DNA of 64,000 nucleotides from Spirochaetaceae bacterium (GTDB lineage: Bacteria > Myxococcota_A > UBA9160 > UBA4427). Numbering within the stretch: position 1 is the stretch's first letter; each line of letters starts with the position of its first letter. The position numbers and the translations under genes were made by a program. Positions 8,884 through 15,579 of this stretch are shown in pieces. Under the pieces are notes generated by a model. It saw only the letters and a program-made list of their open reading frames with translations, was not told where the DNA came from and ran no database searches. The stretch lies in NCBI GenBank assembly GCA_020632655.1, contig JACKFD010000007.1, positions 62,001 through 126,000 on the forward strand. Direction: 5' to 3'.

Positions 8884-10128
8884 ATGCCGCGAAGACGCAC
8901 CCTCTTCGGCCAGTCGGTCGATCGATCGATCTTCGTCGCCTACTTCCTGGGCGGCATCGTCCCCCTGCTCGGCTTCGCCCTGCTCGCCGACCGCGTGATC
9001 CCGAGCCTCGCCGATCGCGCCGAGCAATGGGCCCTCGGCGCCACCATCGCCGGCACCGGCCTCCTCTCCCTCGCCTCCTTCCTCGCCCTGCGCCACATCG
9101 TCACGAGCACCCTCGAGAAGATGGACGACGACAACCATCGGCTCGCGACGCTGATCGGATTCGCGCGCGAGCTCTCGAGCGCCCCCCACGCGCACGTGGT
9201 CGCCGAGTCGACCGCCGGCTGGGCGATCCGCGTGGCGCACGGAGAAGCGGCCTGGCTCTTCGTGCGACACGACCTCGACAAGCCCTTCGAATGCTGGGCC
9301 TCACGCGGCGACCTGGCCGCGTCGTGGCTCGAGGCGAACGGGGAGGAGTGGCTCGAGTACGTCGATCATGCCGCCCGCGACGGTGAAGGCCTCGTCGTGC
9401 AGGCCTCGACGGACACGGACCTCTCGCTCGTCGTCGCCCCGCTCGGCGGCGACGCCCTGCCGGAGGGCGCGCTCGTCGTCGCGAGCCGCGCGCGTCCCTT
9501 CCGCACGAGCGAGATCGACGCCCTCGCGACCCTCGCCGGCCTCGGCGGCGTGGCGCTCGCGAACGTCGAGAGCGACGACGTCCAGCGCAACTTCTACAGC
9601 CACATGACCGAGCTCGTCGTCGCCGCCCTCGACACCCACATCCAGTACCGCCGCGGCCACGCCTCGCGGGTCGCCGAGACGGCCCATCTCGTGGGCCGCG
9701 CGATGGGCCTCGACGAGCGCGCCCTGCACGACCTGCACTTCGCGGCACTGCTCCACGACGTGGGCATGCTGCGCATCCCGCCGGAGCATCAGAAGGATCC
9801 GAAGCATTTCCGCAAACACACCCTCGTCGGCCATCGCATGCTCTCGCGCATCCGCGCCTGGGAGGGCGCCGCGCCGATCGTGCTCCAGCACCACGAGCGC
9901 ATCGACGGCGCGGGCTATCCCGACGGCGCCGTCGGCGACGACATCTGCCTCGGCGCGCGGATCCTCGCGGTCTGCGACACCTGGGACGCGATGCGATGCG
10001 ACGACTGGAACCGCGCGGCCCTCACGCCCGAGGCCGCCCTGGCCGAGCTCGAGGCGAATGCCGGCACGCAATTCGATCCCGACGTCGTCCGGGCGTTCCG
10101 AGGGCTGGTCGAGCAGGACGAGATCTAG
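8884..10128 (+). CDS. Membrane GAF/HD-GYP domain protein (cyclic-di-GMP phosphodiesterase type)
   Basis: A 414-residue signalling protein. Two hydrophobic segments (about residues 15-37 and 47-68) form an N-terminal membrane anchor, followed by a charged coiled helix, a GAF-like sensory domain (about 85-235), and a C-terminal HD-GYP domain. The HD-GYP hallmarks are intact: LLHDVGML (the HD pair), the downstream HTLVGHRML histidines, QHHERIDG and GAGYPDG (GYP). Intact members hydrolyse c-di-GMP to GMP using a two- or three-iron centre, so it is predicted to lower cellular c-di-GMP in response to a ligand bound by GAF. It is monocistronic by spacing (232 bp upstream gap). A PilZ-domain protein at 43411 could be a c-di-GMP effector in the same cell. 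Confidence 0.9.
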   Translation: MPRRRTLFGQSVDRSIFVAYFLGGIVPLLGFALLADRVIPSLADRAEQWALGATIAGTGLLSLASFLALRHIVTSTLEKMDDDNHRLATLIGFARELSSAPHAHVVAESTAGWAIRVAHGEAAWLFVRHDLDKPFECWASRGDLAASWLEANGEEWLEYVDHAARDGEGLVVQASTDTDLSLVVAPLGGDALPEGALVVASRARPFRTSEIDALATLAGLGGVALANVESDDVQRNFYSHMTELVVAALDTHIQYRRGHASRVAETAHLVGRAMGLDERALHDLHFAALLHDVGMLRIPPEHQKDPKHFRKHTLVGHRMLSRIRAWEGAAPIVLQHHERIDGAGYPDGAVGDDICLGARILAVCDTWDAMRCDDWNRAALTPEAALAELEANAGTQFDPDVVRAFRGLVEQDEI

Positions 10129-10201
10129 GCCTCTCGAGACCCGGCGGCTGCGCGCGCGCGTCGGCTACGCTCGCCCCGATCTTTCGGTCAGGGAGGACGC
10201 G

Positions 10202-10606
10202 ATGCCCACGCTCGATCAGGTCCGGGCCGCCTTCGAGGCTCATTTCCGCTGCTGGAATGCCCGGGACCGCGAGGGCTGGATCGGCCTCTTCGACGAGAAC
10301 GTGACCTTCGACGATCCGGTCGGCGTGCCGACGAAGCACGGCCTCGAGGCCGCCGCGCGGCAATGGGACGCGTCCTTCACGCCGGGACAGGAGTGGAAGG
10401 TCTACCCCGGGCTCGTCTACTTCCGCGCCGACGAGGCCGCGGGCGTCGTCCGGAACGTGGGCGTCGTCGGCGATCAGCACTTCGACTTCGAGACGATCGA
10501 GATCTGGCGGGTCGGCGACGACGGGAAGATCGTCACGGTTCGCGGCTACTACGATCCGCCGGCTCCCGTCGACGCATACTTCAAGGCACCCCAGGACCGG
10601 GACTGA
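10202..10606 (+). CDS. Nuclear transport factor 2 / SnoaL-like protein
   Basis: A 134-residue cone-shaped NTF2/SnoaL-fold protein. Seen: an N-terminal helix with HFRCWNARDREGWIGLFDENVTFDDP, the usual pattern W(N/A)xxDxxxWxxLFxxxxxxxDP, and closing beta strands (IEIWRVGDDGKIVTVRGYYDPP). The fold serves polyketide cyclases, steroid isomerases, dehydratases and many uncharacterised enzymes; no specific function can be assigned. ATG 10202 is preceded by a strong GGGAGG element. Four such NTF2-like proteins would be unusual for a random window; this one, 15024-15422 and 28450-28875 are three. It is followed after 47 bp by the BNR-repeat gene and may be co-transcribed. Confidence 0.82.
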   Translation: MPTLDQVRAAFEAHFRCWNARDREGWIGLFDENVTFDDPVGVPTKHGLEAAARQWDASFTPGQEWKVYPGLVYFRADEAAGVVRNVGVVGDQHFDFETIEIWRVGDDGKIVTVRGYYDPPAPVDAYFKAPQDRD

Positions 10607-10653
10607 CCCGATCCTTCTCGTCTCGTTCCGCATCCCGCGCAGGAGTCCCGCTC

Positions 10654-11769
10654 ATGACTTCGATTCGCGTTCTCGTCGGTACCCGGAAAGGGGCGTTCGT
10701 CCTGACGGCCGATGGCCAGCGCAAGCGCTGGACGATCGACGGGCCGCATTTCGCAGGGTGGGAGGTCTTCCATGCGAAGGGCTCGCCCGCCGATCCCGAC
10801 CGCATCTACCTCTCGCAGTCCTCGAGCTGGTTCGGGCAGCTGATCCAGCGCTCGAACGACGGCGGCCGTTCCTGGGAGCCCGTCGGCAACGAGTTCGCCT
10901 ACCGCGGCGACACGGGCACGCACCAATGGTACGACGGCACCCCGCATCCCTGGGAGTTCGCGCGGGTCTGGCATCTCGAGCCCGATCGTGCGGACCCGGA
11001 CACGGTCTTCGCCGGCGTCGAGGACGCCGCCCTCTTCCGATCCCGCGACGGCGGTCGGAGCTGGGAGGAGCTCTCCGGCTTGCGGACGCACGACACGGGC
11101 GCGCTCTGGCAGCCCGGCGCCGGTGGCCTCTGTCTCCACACGATCCTGCAGGACCCGCGCGACGCGGATCGGCTCTTCGTCGCGGTCTCCTCCGCCGGCG
11201 CGTTCCGCAGCGACGACGGCGGCGCACGCTGGAAGCCGATCAATCGCGGCCTCGTCTCGGAGCAGATCCCCGATCCCCACGCCGAGATCGGCCACTGCGT
11301 CCATCGCCTCGCCCAGCACCCGACGCGCCCCGACACGCTCTTCATGCAGAAGCACTACGACGTGATGCGCAGCGACGACGCCGGCGAGTCCTGGCGCGAG
11401 GTGAGCGGCAATCTGCCGAGCGACTTCGGCTTCGTGATCGACGTGCACGCCCACGAGCCCGAGACGCTCTACGTCGTGCCGATCGAGAGCGACGCGCTCC
11501 ACTACGCCGCCGAGGGCCGACTGCGCGTGTTCCGCAGCCGCACGGGCGGGAACGAGTGGGAGCCGCTCACGCAGGGCCTCCCCCAGGCGCATTGCTACGT
11601 GAACGTGCTGCGGGACGCGATGGCCGTCGACCGGATGGATCCCTGCGGCGTCTACTTCGGGACGACGGGCGGCGACGTCTACGTGTCGGCCGACGCAGGC
11701 GACCATTGGGTCGCGATCGCGAACAACCTGCCGGCCGTGCTCTCGGTCGAGGTCCAGACGCTGCCGTGA
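10654..11769 (+). CDS. BNR/WD40-YVTN beta-propeller protein (exo-alpha-sialidase-like)
   Basis: A 371-residue cytoplasmic-type beta-propeller with no signal peptide. Several Asp-box/BNR units are visible: SNDGGRSWEP, SRDGGRSWEE, SDDGGARWKP, SDDAGESWRE and SADAGDHWVA, each S-x-D-x-G-x-x-W, plus DPDTVFAG-type strands between them. Members are often named glycosyl hydrolase or exo-alpha-sialidase, but catalytic sialidase residues (the Arg triad and nucleophilic Tyr) cannot be confirmed here, so a hydrolase role is not claimed. Start ATG 10654 has AGGAG upstream. Its TGA overlaps the GTG of the MoaD/ThiS-like gene (GTGA), so the two proteins are translated together, suggesting that they work as a pair. 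Confidence 0.87.
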   Translation: MTSIRVLVGTRKGAFVLTADGQRKRWTIDGPHFAGWEVFHAKGSPADPDRIYLSQSSSWFGQLIQRSNDGGRSWEPVGNEFAYRGDTGTHQWYDGTPHPWEFARVWHLEPDRADPDTVFAGVEDAALFRSRDGGRSWEELSGLRTHDTGALWQPGAGGLCLHTILQDPRDADRLFVAVSSAGAFRSDDGGARWKPINRGLVSEQIPDPHAEIGHCVHRLAQHPTRPDTLFMQKHYDVMRSDDAGESWREVSGNLPSDFGFVIDVHAHEPETLYVVPIESDALHYAAEGRLRVFRSRTGGNEWEPLTQGLPQAHCYVNVLRDAMAVDRMDPCGVYFGTTGGDVYVSADAGDHWVAIANNLPAVLSVEVQTLP

Positions 11770-12062
11770 TCCGGGTCCTGCTGCCGGCGCCGCTCTGCGA
11801 GCTGACCGGAACGGAGCGCGAGGTCGACCTCGAGGTCGAGGCGCCCGCGACGACGGCCCGGGTCCTCGACGCGCTCGAGGCGCGCTTCCCCGCGCTGCGC
11901 GGCACGATCCGGGAGCATGGCACGAAGAAGAGACGCGCCTACGTGCGCTTCTTCGCCTGTCGTCGCGATCTCTCGCACGACGACCCGGACGCGCCGCTAC
12001 CCGACGAGGTCGCGTCGGGCCGGGAGCCCTTCATCGTCCTGGGCGCCATGAGCGGCGGCTAG
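11766..12062 (+). CDS. MoaD/ThiS-like ubiquitin-fold small protein
   Basis: A 98-residue protein starting at GTG 11766, which overlaps the stop of the preceding gene (GTGA). The pattern is that of a sulfur-carrier-type beta-grasp protein: first strand IRVLLPAPLCELTG, then the second strand and helix TTARVLDALEARFPALRG, a middle strand VRFFACRRDL, and a C-terminus IVLGAMSGG ending in the di-glycine that is adenylated and thiocarboxylated in MoaD and ThiS. No MoaE, MoeB or thiamine genes are nearby, so the partner is unknown; the coupled BNR-propeller protein is the obvious candidate. A molybdopterin role cannot be claimed. The GTG start makes the gene easy to miss. Confidence 0.78.
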   Translation: MIRVLLPAPLCELTGTEREVDLEVEAPATTARVLDALEARFPALRGTIREHGTKKRRAYVRFFACRRDLSHDDPDAPLPDEVASGREPFIVLGAMSGG

Positions 12063-12076
12063 GTCGCCCGACCGGA

Positions 12077-12922
12077 TCAGTTCAGGCCGCCCTCTTCCGG
12101 GAAGACGTCCGACGCGTCGAGGGTCTCGGGCGTCGACTCCATGTCCTCGAGCGGGCGAGCGCCCTCCGACTCGTCGAGCCCGTCCGCCGTCGCGGCGCCG
12201 TCCAGGTCCAAGAGCCCACCCGATACCTCGGCTCCATCCGAGTCTCCGAGCCGGTCCTCCGTCTCGGCGACGTCCAGGTCCAAGAGCCCGTCCGATACCT
12301 CGGCTCCATCCGAGTCCCCGAGCCCGTCCGCCGTCGCGGCGTCGAATTCGAGCATCGAGCCCTCTGCGACGTCCGACGACGTCTCTTCCTCCTCGACGCC
12401 GAACTCCGACCCGCCGCGCTCCTCCTCGAGCAGGAACGCCTGCTGGGTAGCTGCCCCCGACGCGACCACGGGCGGCACGCTGCCGATCTCGATCAGCTGC
12501 TTCCGGTCGTAGGCCTTGGTCACGTTGAAGTAGACGAGTTCGTTGGTCTCGTCGTAGACGGCGTCGGCCGTGCGCTCGGCGCTCGAGTCGACGGCGAGCT
12601 CGATCGGCCAGAAGATGATCTCGCTCAGGAAGAGGGTGAAGACGTCCGCCGCCAGGTAGATCACGCCGCGCGCCCGCCAGCCCGGGTGCCCGCCGTCGGA
12701 GTAGGCGTAATGCGCGCGCGTGGTCCCGTTCGGCTCGTCGTAGGACTGACCACTCGTCCGCAGGATCCCCTCGATCGTCGAGCGGTGCATCCCGACTTCC
12801 ACGAGCTGATCGTTCGTCGGGCGCGGCGACGTGAAGGCCTCGTAGGTCGCGCAGCCGCTCGAGCCGAGGGCGATGGTCGTACCGAGTGCCAGGGTCAGGA
12901 GTCGTCCGATCGAAAGCGTCAT
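12077..12922 (-). CDS. SmpA/BamE-like lipoprotein with acidic repeat tail
   Basis: A 281-residue lipoprotein from ATG 12922 with a signal peptide ending in a lipobox (GSSGC). Residues about 25-75 resemble the SmpA/BamE/OmlA fold: a Gly-Met-x-Arg-Ser-x-(I/V)-xxxL turn (VGMHRSTIEGILRTSG) followed by YAYSDGG. A short hydrophobic helix (about 85-110) and a Tyr/Asn-containing segment follow. The last 100 residues are strongly acidic and contain a 24-residue repeat, two nearly full copies (LGDSDGAEVS(D/G)GLLDLD) plus a fragment, encoded by a 72-bp tandem DNA repeat. The fold suggests an envelope assembly or scaffolding role, but the acidic tail is not a usual part of BamE. The gene converges with the MoaD-like gene, 14 bp apart. 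Confidence 0.78.
   Translation of the reverse strand: MTLSIGRLLTLALGTTIALGSSGCATYEAFTSPRPTNDQLVEVGMHRSTIEGILRTSGQSYDEPNGTTRAHYAYSDGGHPGWRARGVIYLAADVFTLFLSEIIFWPIELAVDSSAERTADAVYDETNELVYFNVTKAYDRKQLIEIGSVPPVVASGAATQQAFLLEEERGGSEFGVEEEETSSDVAEGSMLEFDAATADGLGDSDGAEVSDGLLDLDVAETEDRLGDSDGAEVSGGLLDLDGAATADGLDESEGARPLEDMESTPETLDASDVFPEEGGLN
12175..12343. repeat. 72-bp tandem repeat inside lipoprotein gene
   Basis: Two 72-bp units lie head to tail at 12200-12271 and 12272-12343, matching at about 65 of 72 positions by eye; 25 bp of a further unit precede at 12175-12199. The period is a multiple of three, so the reading frame is kept and the repeat encodes a 24-residue acidic unit in the C-terminal tail of the lipoprotein. 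Such repeats can change copy number by slippage. Confidence 0.9.
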
Positions 12923-13184
12923 GCGTGCCTCCTCCCGCTCCGCCTCGGGAGGCGCAGAGCCCCCCTTGAATAGCACGACACGCAAATGCGACGGCCGGAA
13001 GATCGCTCCTCTGCGTCCGCCCCCCTGATGAGATCAGGCGGGCATCAGATCCCGCGCGGGGAGGACAGGAAAAATGCTTGACTCGAGCGACGATCGCTGA
13101 ATGGGCGCATCGTTCTCGTCATCGGTCCGCACCCCGCCCCGATTTCCTGCCCCTCTCTCTTCGCCCTCCGCGTATAGTGGGGCG

Positions 13185-14168
13185 ATGCGATGCGAGCACC
13201 GACGAGGAAGGGCTCCCGACCCGCGCTCGGTGCGAGGCGCACGCCGCCGCGCCCGGAGGGATTCGGGGTCGGCCCGACGACGATCGGGTGGGATGCTCGT
13301 GTCGGTCGCGAGCGCGCTCGGCGGCCTGATCGCCGTCCCGGCGGTCGCCCAGATCAACCCCGACGAGGTCCGGTTCTCCTACGACGTCTCGCTCGTGCTC
13401 GACGTCCCGGGCGGTCCCTACTTCGACGCCGACGAAGACGTGCGGATCCTCTCGGGCCTGACGACCTCCCGCGACGCACTCGGACCGCTGCCCTCGAGCG
13501 TCGATGTCTCGGCCTTCCACCTCGAGAGCGACGGCACGCGCCTGTTCGCCCTCGACGCGGCGACCTCGCTCGGGCCCCTGCCCGGCCTTCTCGTGCGGTC
13601 GGGCGACGTCGTGCGCTGGGACGGGGTGGCGCACTCGATCGTCTTCGACGGACGCGCCGCCGGACTCGCATCGGGCGTCCGCGTGGATGCGGTCAGCCGC
13701 GGACCGGGGGGCGACCTGCTGCTCTCCTTCGACGTCGCCGTGGATCTCGGCGGATTGGTCGCCGCCGACGAGGACCTCGTCGCCTGGGACGGCTCCGTCT
13801 TCTCGCTGTTCTTCGACGGCTCCGCCGAGGGCGTCGGACGGGGGCTCGACGTCGACGCGGCGCACTACTTCGCCGCCGAGGACGCGCTCTGGCTGAGCTT
13901 CGATACGTCGGGGACGGTCGCCTCGGGTGCGATCTCCTTCGTGGACACGGATGCCGTCGAGTGGCGCGTGACCGATGGAACGTGGATCGCGACGTTGCCC
14001 GGCGCCCTGGCACCCGGTACGGACCTGGATGCAATCCACGCCGTGACCGTGCCGGAGCCGGACGGGTGGGGCCCGCTGGCGGCAGCCGCGCTGCTGCTCC
14101 GCGGGTGGGTGGGGCCTTCGACGACGAAGCGGAGGCGTGGGCCTTCGAATGGGAGGATCGGGACATGA
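13185..14168 (+). CDS. Exported repeat protein with PEP-CTERM-like C-terminal signal
   Basis: A 327-residue protein when started at ATG 13185 (ATG 13293 gives 291 residues and the same signal core). After an Arg-rich n-region, LVSVASALGGLIAVPAVAQ forms a signal peptide. The body holds about three copies of a unit of roughly 50 residues, with phrases LLLSFD / LWLSFD, VVRWDGVAHSIVFDG / VAWDGSVFSLFFDG and DVDA(V/A). The C-terminus reads VPEP, a hydrophobic stretch (LAAAALLLRGW) and an Arg/Lys cluster (TKRRR), the layout of a PEP-CTERM sorting signal recognised by exosortase; about ten residues follow the basic cluster, which is longer than usual. No exosortase gene is in the window. The stop overlaps the next gene by ATGA, so both are co-translated. 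Confidence 0.7.
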   Translation: MRCEHRRGRAPDPRSVRGARRRARRDSGSARRRSGGMLVSVASALGGLIAVPAVAQINPDEVRFSYDVSLVLDVPGGPYFDADEDVRILSGLTTSRDALGPLPSSVDVSAFHLESDGTRLFALDAATSLGPLPGLLVRSGDVVRWDGVAHSIVFDGRAAGLASGVRVDAVSRGPGGDLLLSFDVAVDLGGLVAADEDLVAWDGSVFSLFFDGSAEGVGRGLDVDAAHYFAAEDALWLSFDTSGTVASGAISFVDTDAVEWRVTDGTWIATLPGALAPGTDLDAIHAVTVPEPDGWGPLAAAALLLRGWVGPSTTKRRRGPSNGRIGT

Positions 14169-15016
14169 GCCACGCTGCGCGAGAAGATCGGGGCGGTGCG
14201 CGGCGACGCGTGTCACTCGGCGCCACACTCGGCGCGTTCGTGGTGCTGGCGGCGACCCACGCCGGGGCCGTCGACGGCGTGATCGAGATCAGTCACGCCG
14301 AGGCGCTGGCAGGCGGCATCACCGCCGGCGACACCCCGGGCTACCCCGTCACGCTGTCCGAGCCCGGGAGCTATCGGTTGACCACGGACCTCGAGATCCC
14401 GTCGACGACGGGCCTCCGGGGCGTCGTCGTGAGCACGGGGCCGGTGACGCTCGACCTGAACGGCTTCGCGATCCGAGGGCCCGGGGACTGCTCGGGCATC
14501 CCACCTTCCTGCTCGGGGCATCTCGCGACGGTGGGCGTCGAGGTGACGAGCTCCGAGATCGTCCGCCTGCGCGGCGGCACGATCACGGGCGCCTTCACCG
14601 CCGTCTACGTGCCGACCACCTCGGTCGAGCGCTCGCTCGATCTCGACGACATGGCCCTCGTCGAGAATGGCGGAACGGCGATGATCCTCGCCGGGCCCGG
14701 CGCCTCGGTCGTGCGGAACTCCCGCGTGGACCGCAACGGGATCGACGGCATCGACATCCCCGTGGTCCACACGGTCCAGATCTCGAACACGACCTTCCGC
14801 AGCAACGGCAACTACGCCGTCTACTCGGAGGGCTCCGCGTCGCTCGTCCAGGACAGCCACTTCATCGGAAACGGCTCGGGCATCCGATCCTTCTTCATCG
14901 GTGCCCCGTCGGCGGCGCTGGTCTACGAGAGCTGCATGTTCTCGGCGAACGGCACCGACGTGACCGGAGGCTTCGCGCTCGGGGAGAGCTACTGCAGCGG
15001 CTCACTCTGCCCCTAA
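14165..15016 (+). CDS. Exported right-handed parallel beta-helix protein
   Basis: A 283-residue protein beginning at ATG 14165 inside the stop of the preceding gene (ATGA). It has a basic n-region and a hydrophobic signal peptide (LGAFVVLAATHAGA). The mature part follows the beta-helix/pectate-lyase-like pattern: YRLTTDLEIPST, VTLDLNGFAIRGPG, VRLRGGTITGAFTAVYV, then short Asn-rich rungs (VVRNSRVDRNGIDGI, VQISNTTFRSNGNYAVY, LVQDSHFIGNGSGI). The LDLNGxxIxG phrase is typical of such folds. No catalytic Asp cluster can be confirmed, so lyase activity is not claimed; it may bind polysaccharide or be a surface protein. Four Cys occur in pairs, compatible with disulfides. Coupling to the PEP-CTERM-like protein suggests joint secretion. 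Confidence 0.78.
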   Translation: MSHAAREDRGGARRRVSLGATLGAFVVLAATHAGAVDGVIEISHAEALAGGITAGDTPGYPVTLSEPGSYRLTTDLEIPSTTGLRGVVVSTGPVTLDLNGFAIRGPGDCSGIPPSCSGHLATVGVEVTSSEIVRLRGGTITGAFTAVYVPTTSVERSLDLDDMALVENGGTAMILAGPGASVVRNSRVDRNGIDGIDIPVVHTVQISNTTFRSNGNYAVYSEGSASLVQDSHFIGNGSGIRSFFIGAPSAALVYESCMFSANGTDVTGGFALGESYCSGSLCP

Positions 15017-15023
15017 CGGTCCG

Positions 15024-15422
15024 TCAGTCGATCACGATCTCCTTGAAGCGCTGCGAGTCCGTGTGCTCCTCGATCTCGACGATCTTGCCGTCTCGGCAGA
15101 GGTAGACCCAGACGTATTCGTTCTCGTAGTCGCGGCCGCGGGTCGTCTTCGCCTTCGCGTGCTGCCGGATCACGACCTTGTCGCCCTCGGCCACGATCCA
15201 CTTCACGTCGACCTTCATCGTCGCGAGATCGAAGAACTTCGTCCCCGCCTCGGCCATCGCCCCGAGCACCGCCTCGCGTCCCTTCGGCACCCCGAGCCCC
15301 GCCGCCGCCGGCGGTCGCCAGACGACGTTCGGGTCGAGCAGCGAGACCATCTTCGCGCCGTCGCCCGAGCCCTGGGCCGTGAGGTAGTCGAGAACGAGCT
15401 TGCGGCTGGCTTCCGTATCCAT
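15024..15422 (-). CDS. SnoaL/NTF2-like protein
   Basis: A 132-residue NTF2-fold protein with an N-terminal helix (LVLDYLTAQGSGDGAKMVSLLDPNVVW), a P-P-A-A-A-G-LGVPKGREAV loop and terminal strands YVWVYLCRDGKIVEIEEHTDS that are typical of the SnoaL-like superfamily. ATG 15422 is preceded by AGGAGG five bases upstream, a very strong ribosome site. The catalytic or binding partner is unknown. The gene stands just downstream of the asnS repeat region and converges with the beta-helix gene (7 bp apart). Confidence 0.82.
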   Translation of the reverse strand: MDTEASRKLVLDYLTAQGSGDGAKMVSLLDPNVVWRPPAAAGLGVPKGREAVLGAMAEAGTKFFDLATMKVDVKWIVAEGDKVVIRQHAKAKTTRGRDYENEYVWVYLCRDGKIVEIEEHTDSQRFKEIVID

Positions 15423-15474
15423 GGGGTCCTCCTGCGCCGGCGGGTCGTCGCGCGGCCGCGCCGACTCTAGCGCG

Positions 15475-15579
15475 ACGAATCAGAACTCCGCCTGCCCCGA
15501 AGTGCCCGGAGACGAATCAGAACTCCGCCTGCCTCGAAGTGCGCAGAGACGAATCAGAACTCCGCCTGCCCCGGCGTGC
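15475..15579. repeat. 37-bp triple tandem repeat covering the asnS stop codon
   Basis: Copies begin at 15475, 15512 and 15549 with a 37-bp period; the first two differ at only about three positions. Each carries the reverse complement of the last asnS codons (Gly-Gln-Ala-Glu-Phe-stop). The third copy (15549 onward) is the true gene end, with its stop at 15554-15556. The others place the same C-terminal codons and stop at 15517 and 15480, in the other two reading frames. Confidence 0.92.

Noticed and set aside
10654..11769. Calling the BNR-repeat protein a sialidase
   Set aside because: Asp boxes alone do not show sialidase activity and the catalytic residues could not be found; only a propeller is claimed.
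13024..13038. CCTGAT-GAG-ATCAGG palindrome upstream of the lipoprotein and PEP-CTERM-like genes
   Set aside because: Six-base arms are common by chance and it is not followed by a T-run or placed at a promoter; left unassigned.
15475..15579. CRISPR array
   Set aside because: The copies are directly adjacent with no unique spacers and there are no cas genes; it is a simple tandem repeat. The 45861 and 56567 repeats were rejected as CRISPR for the same reason.
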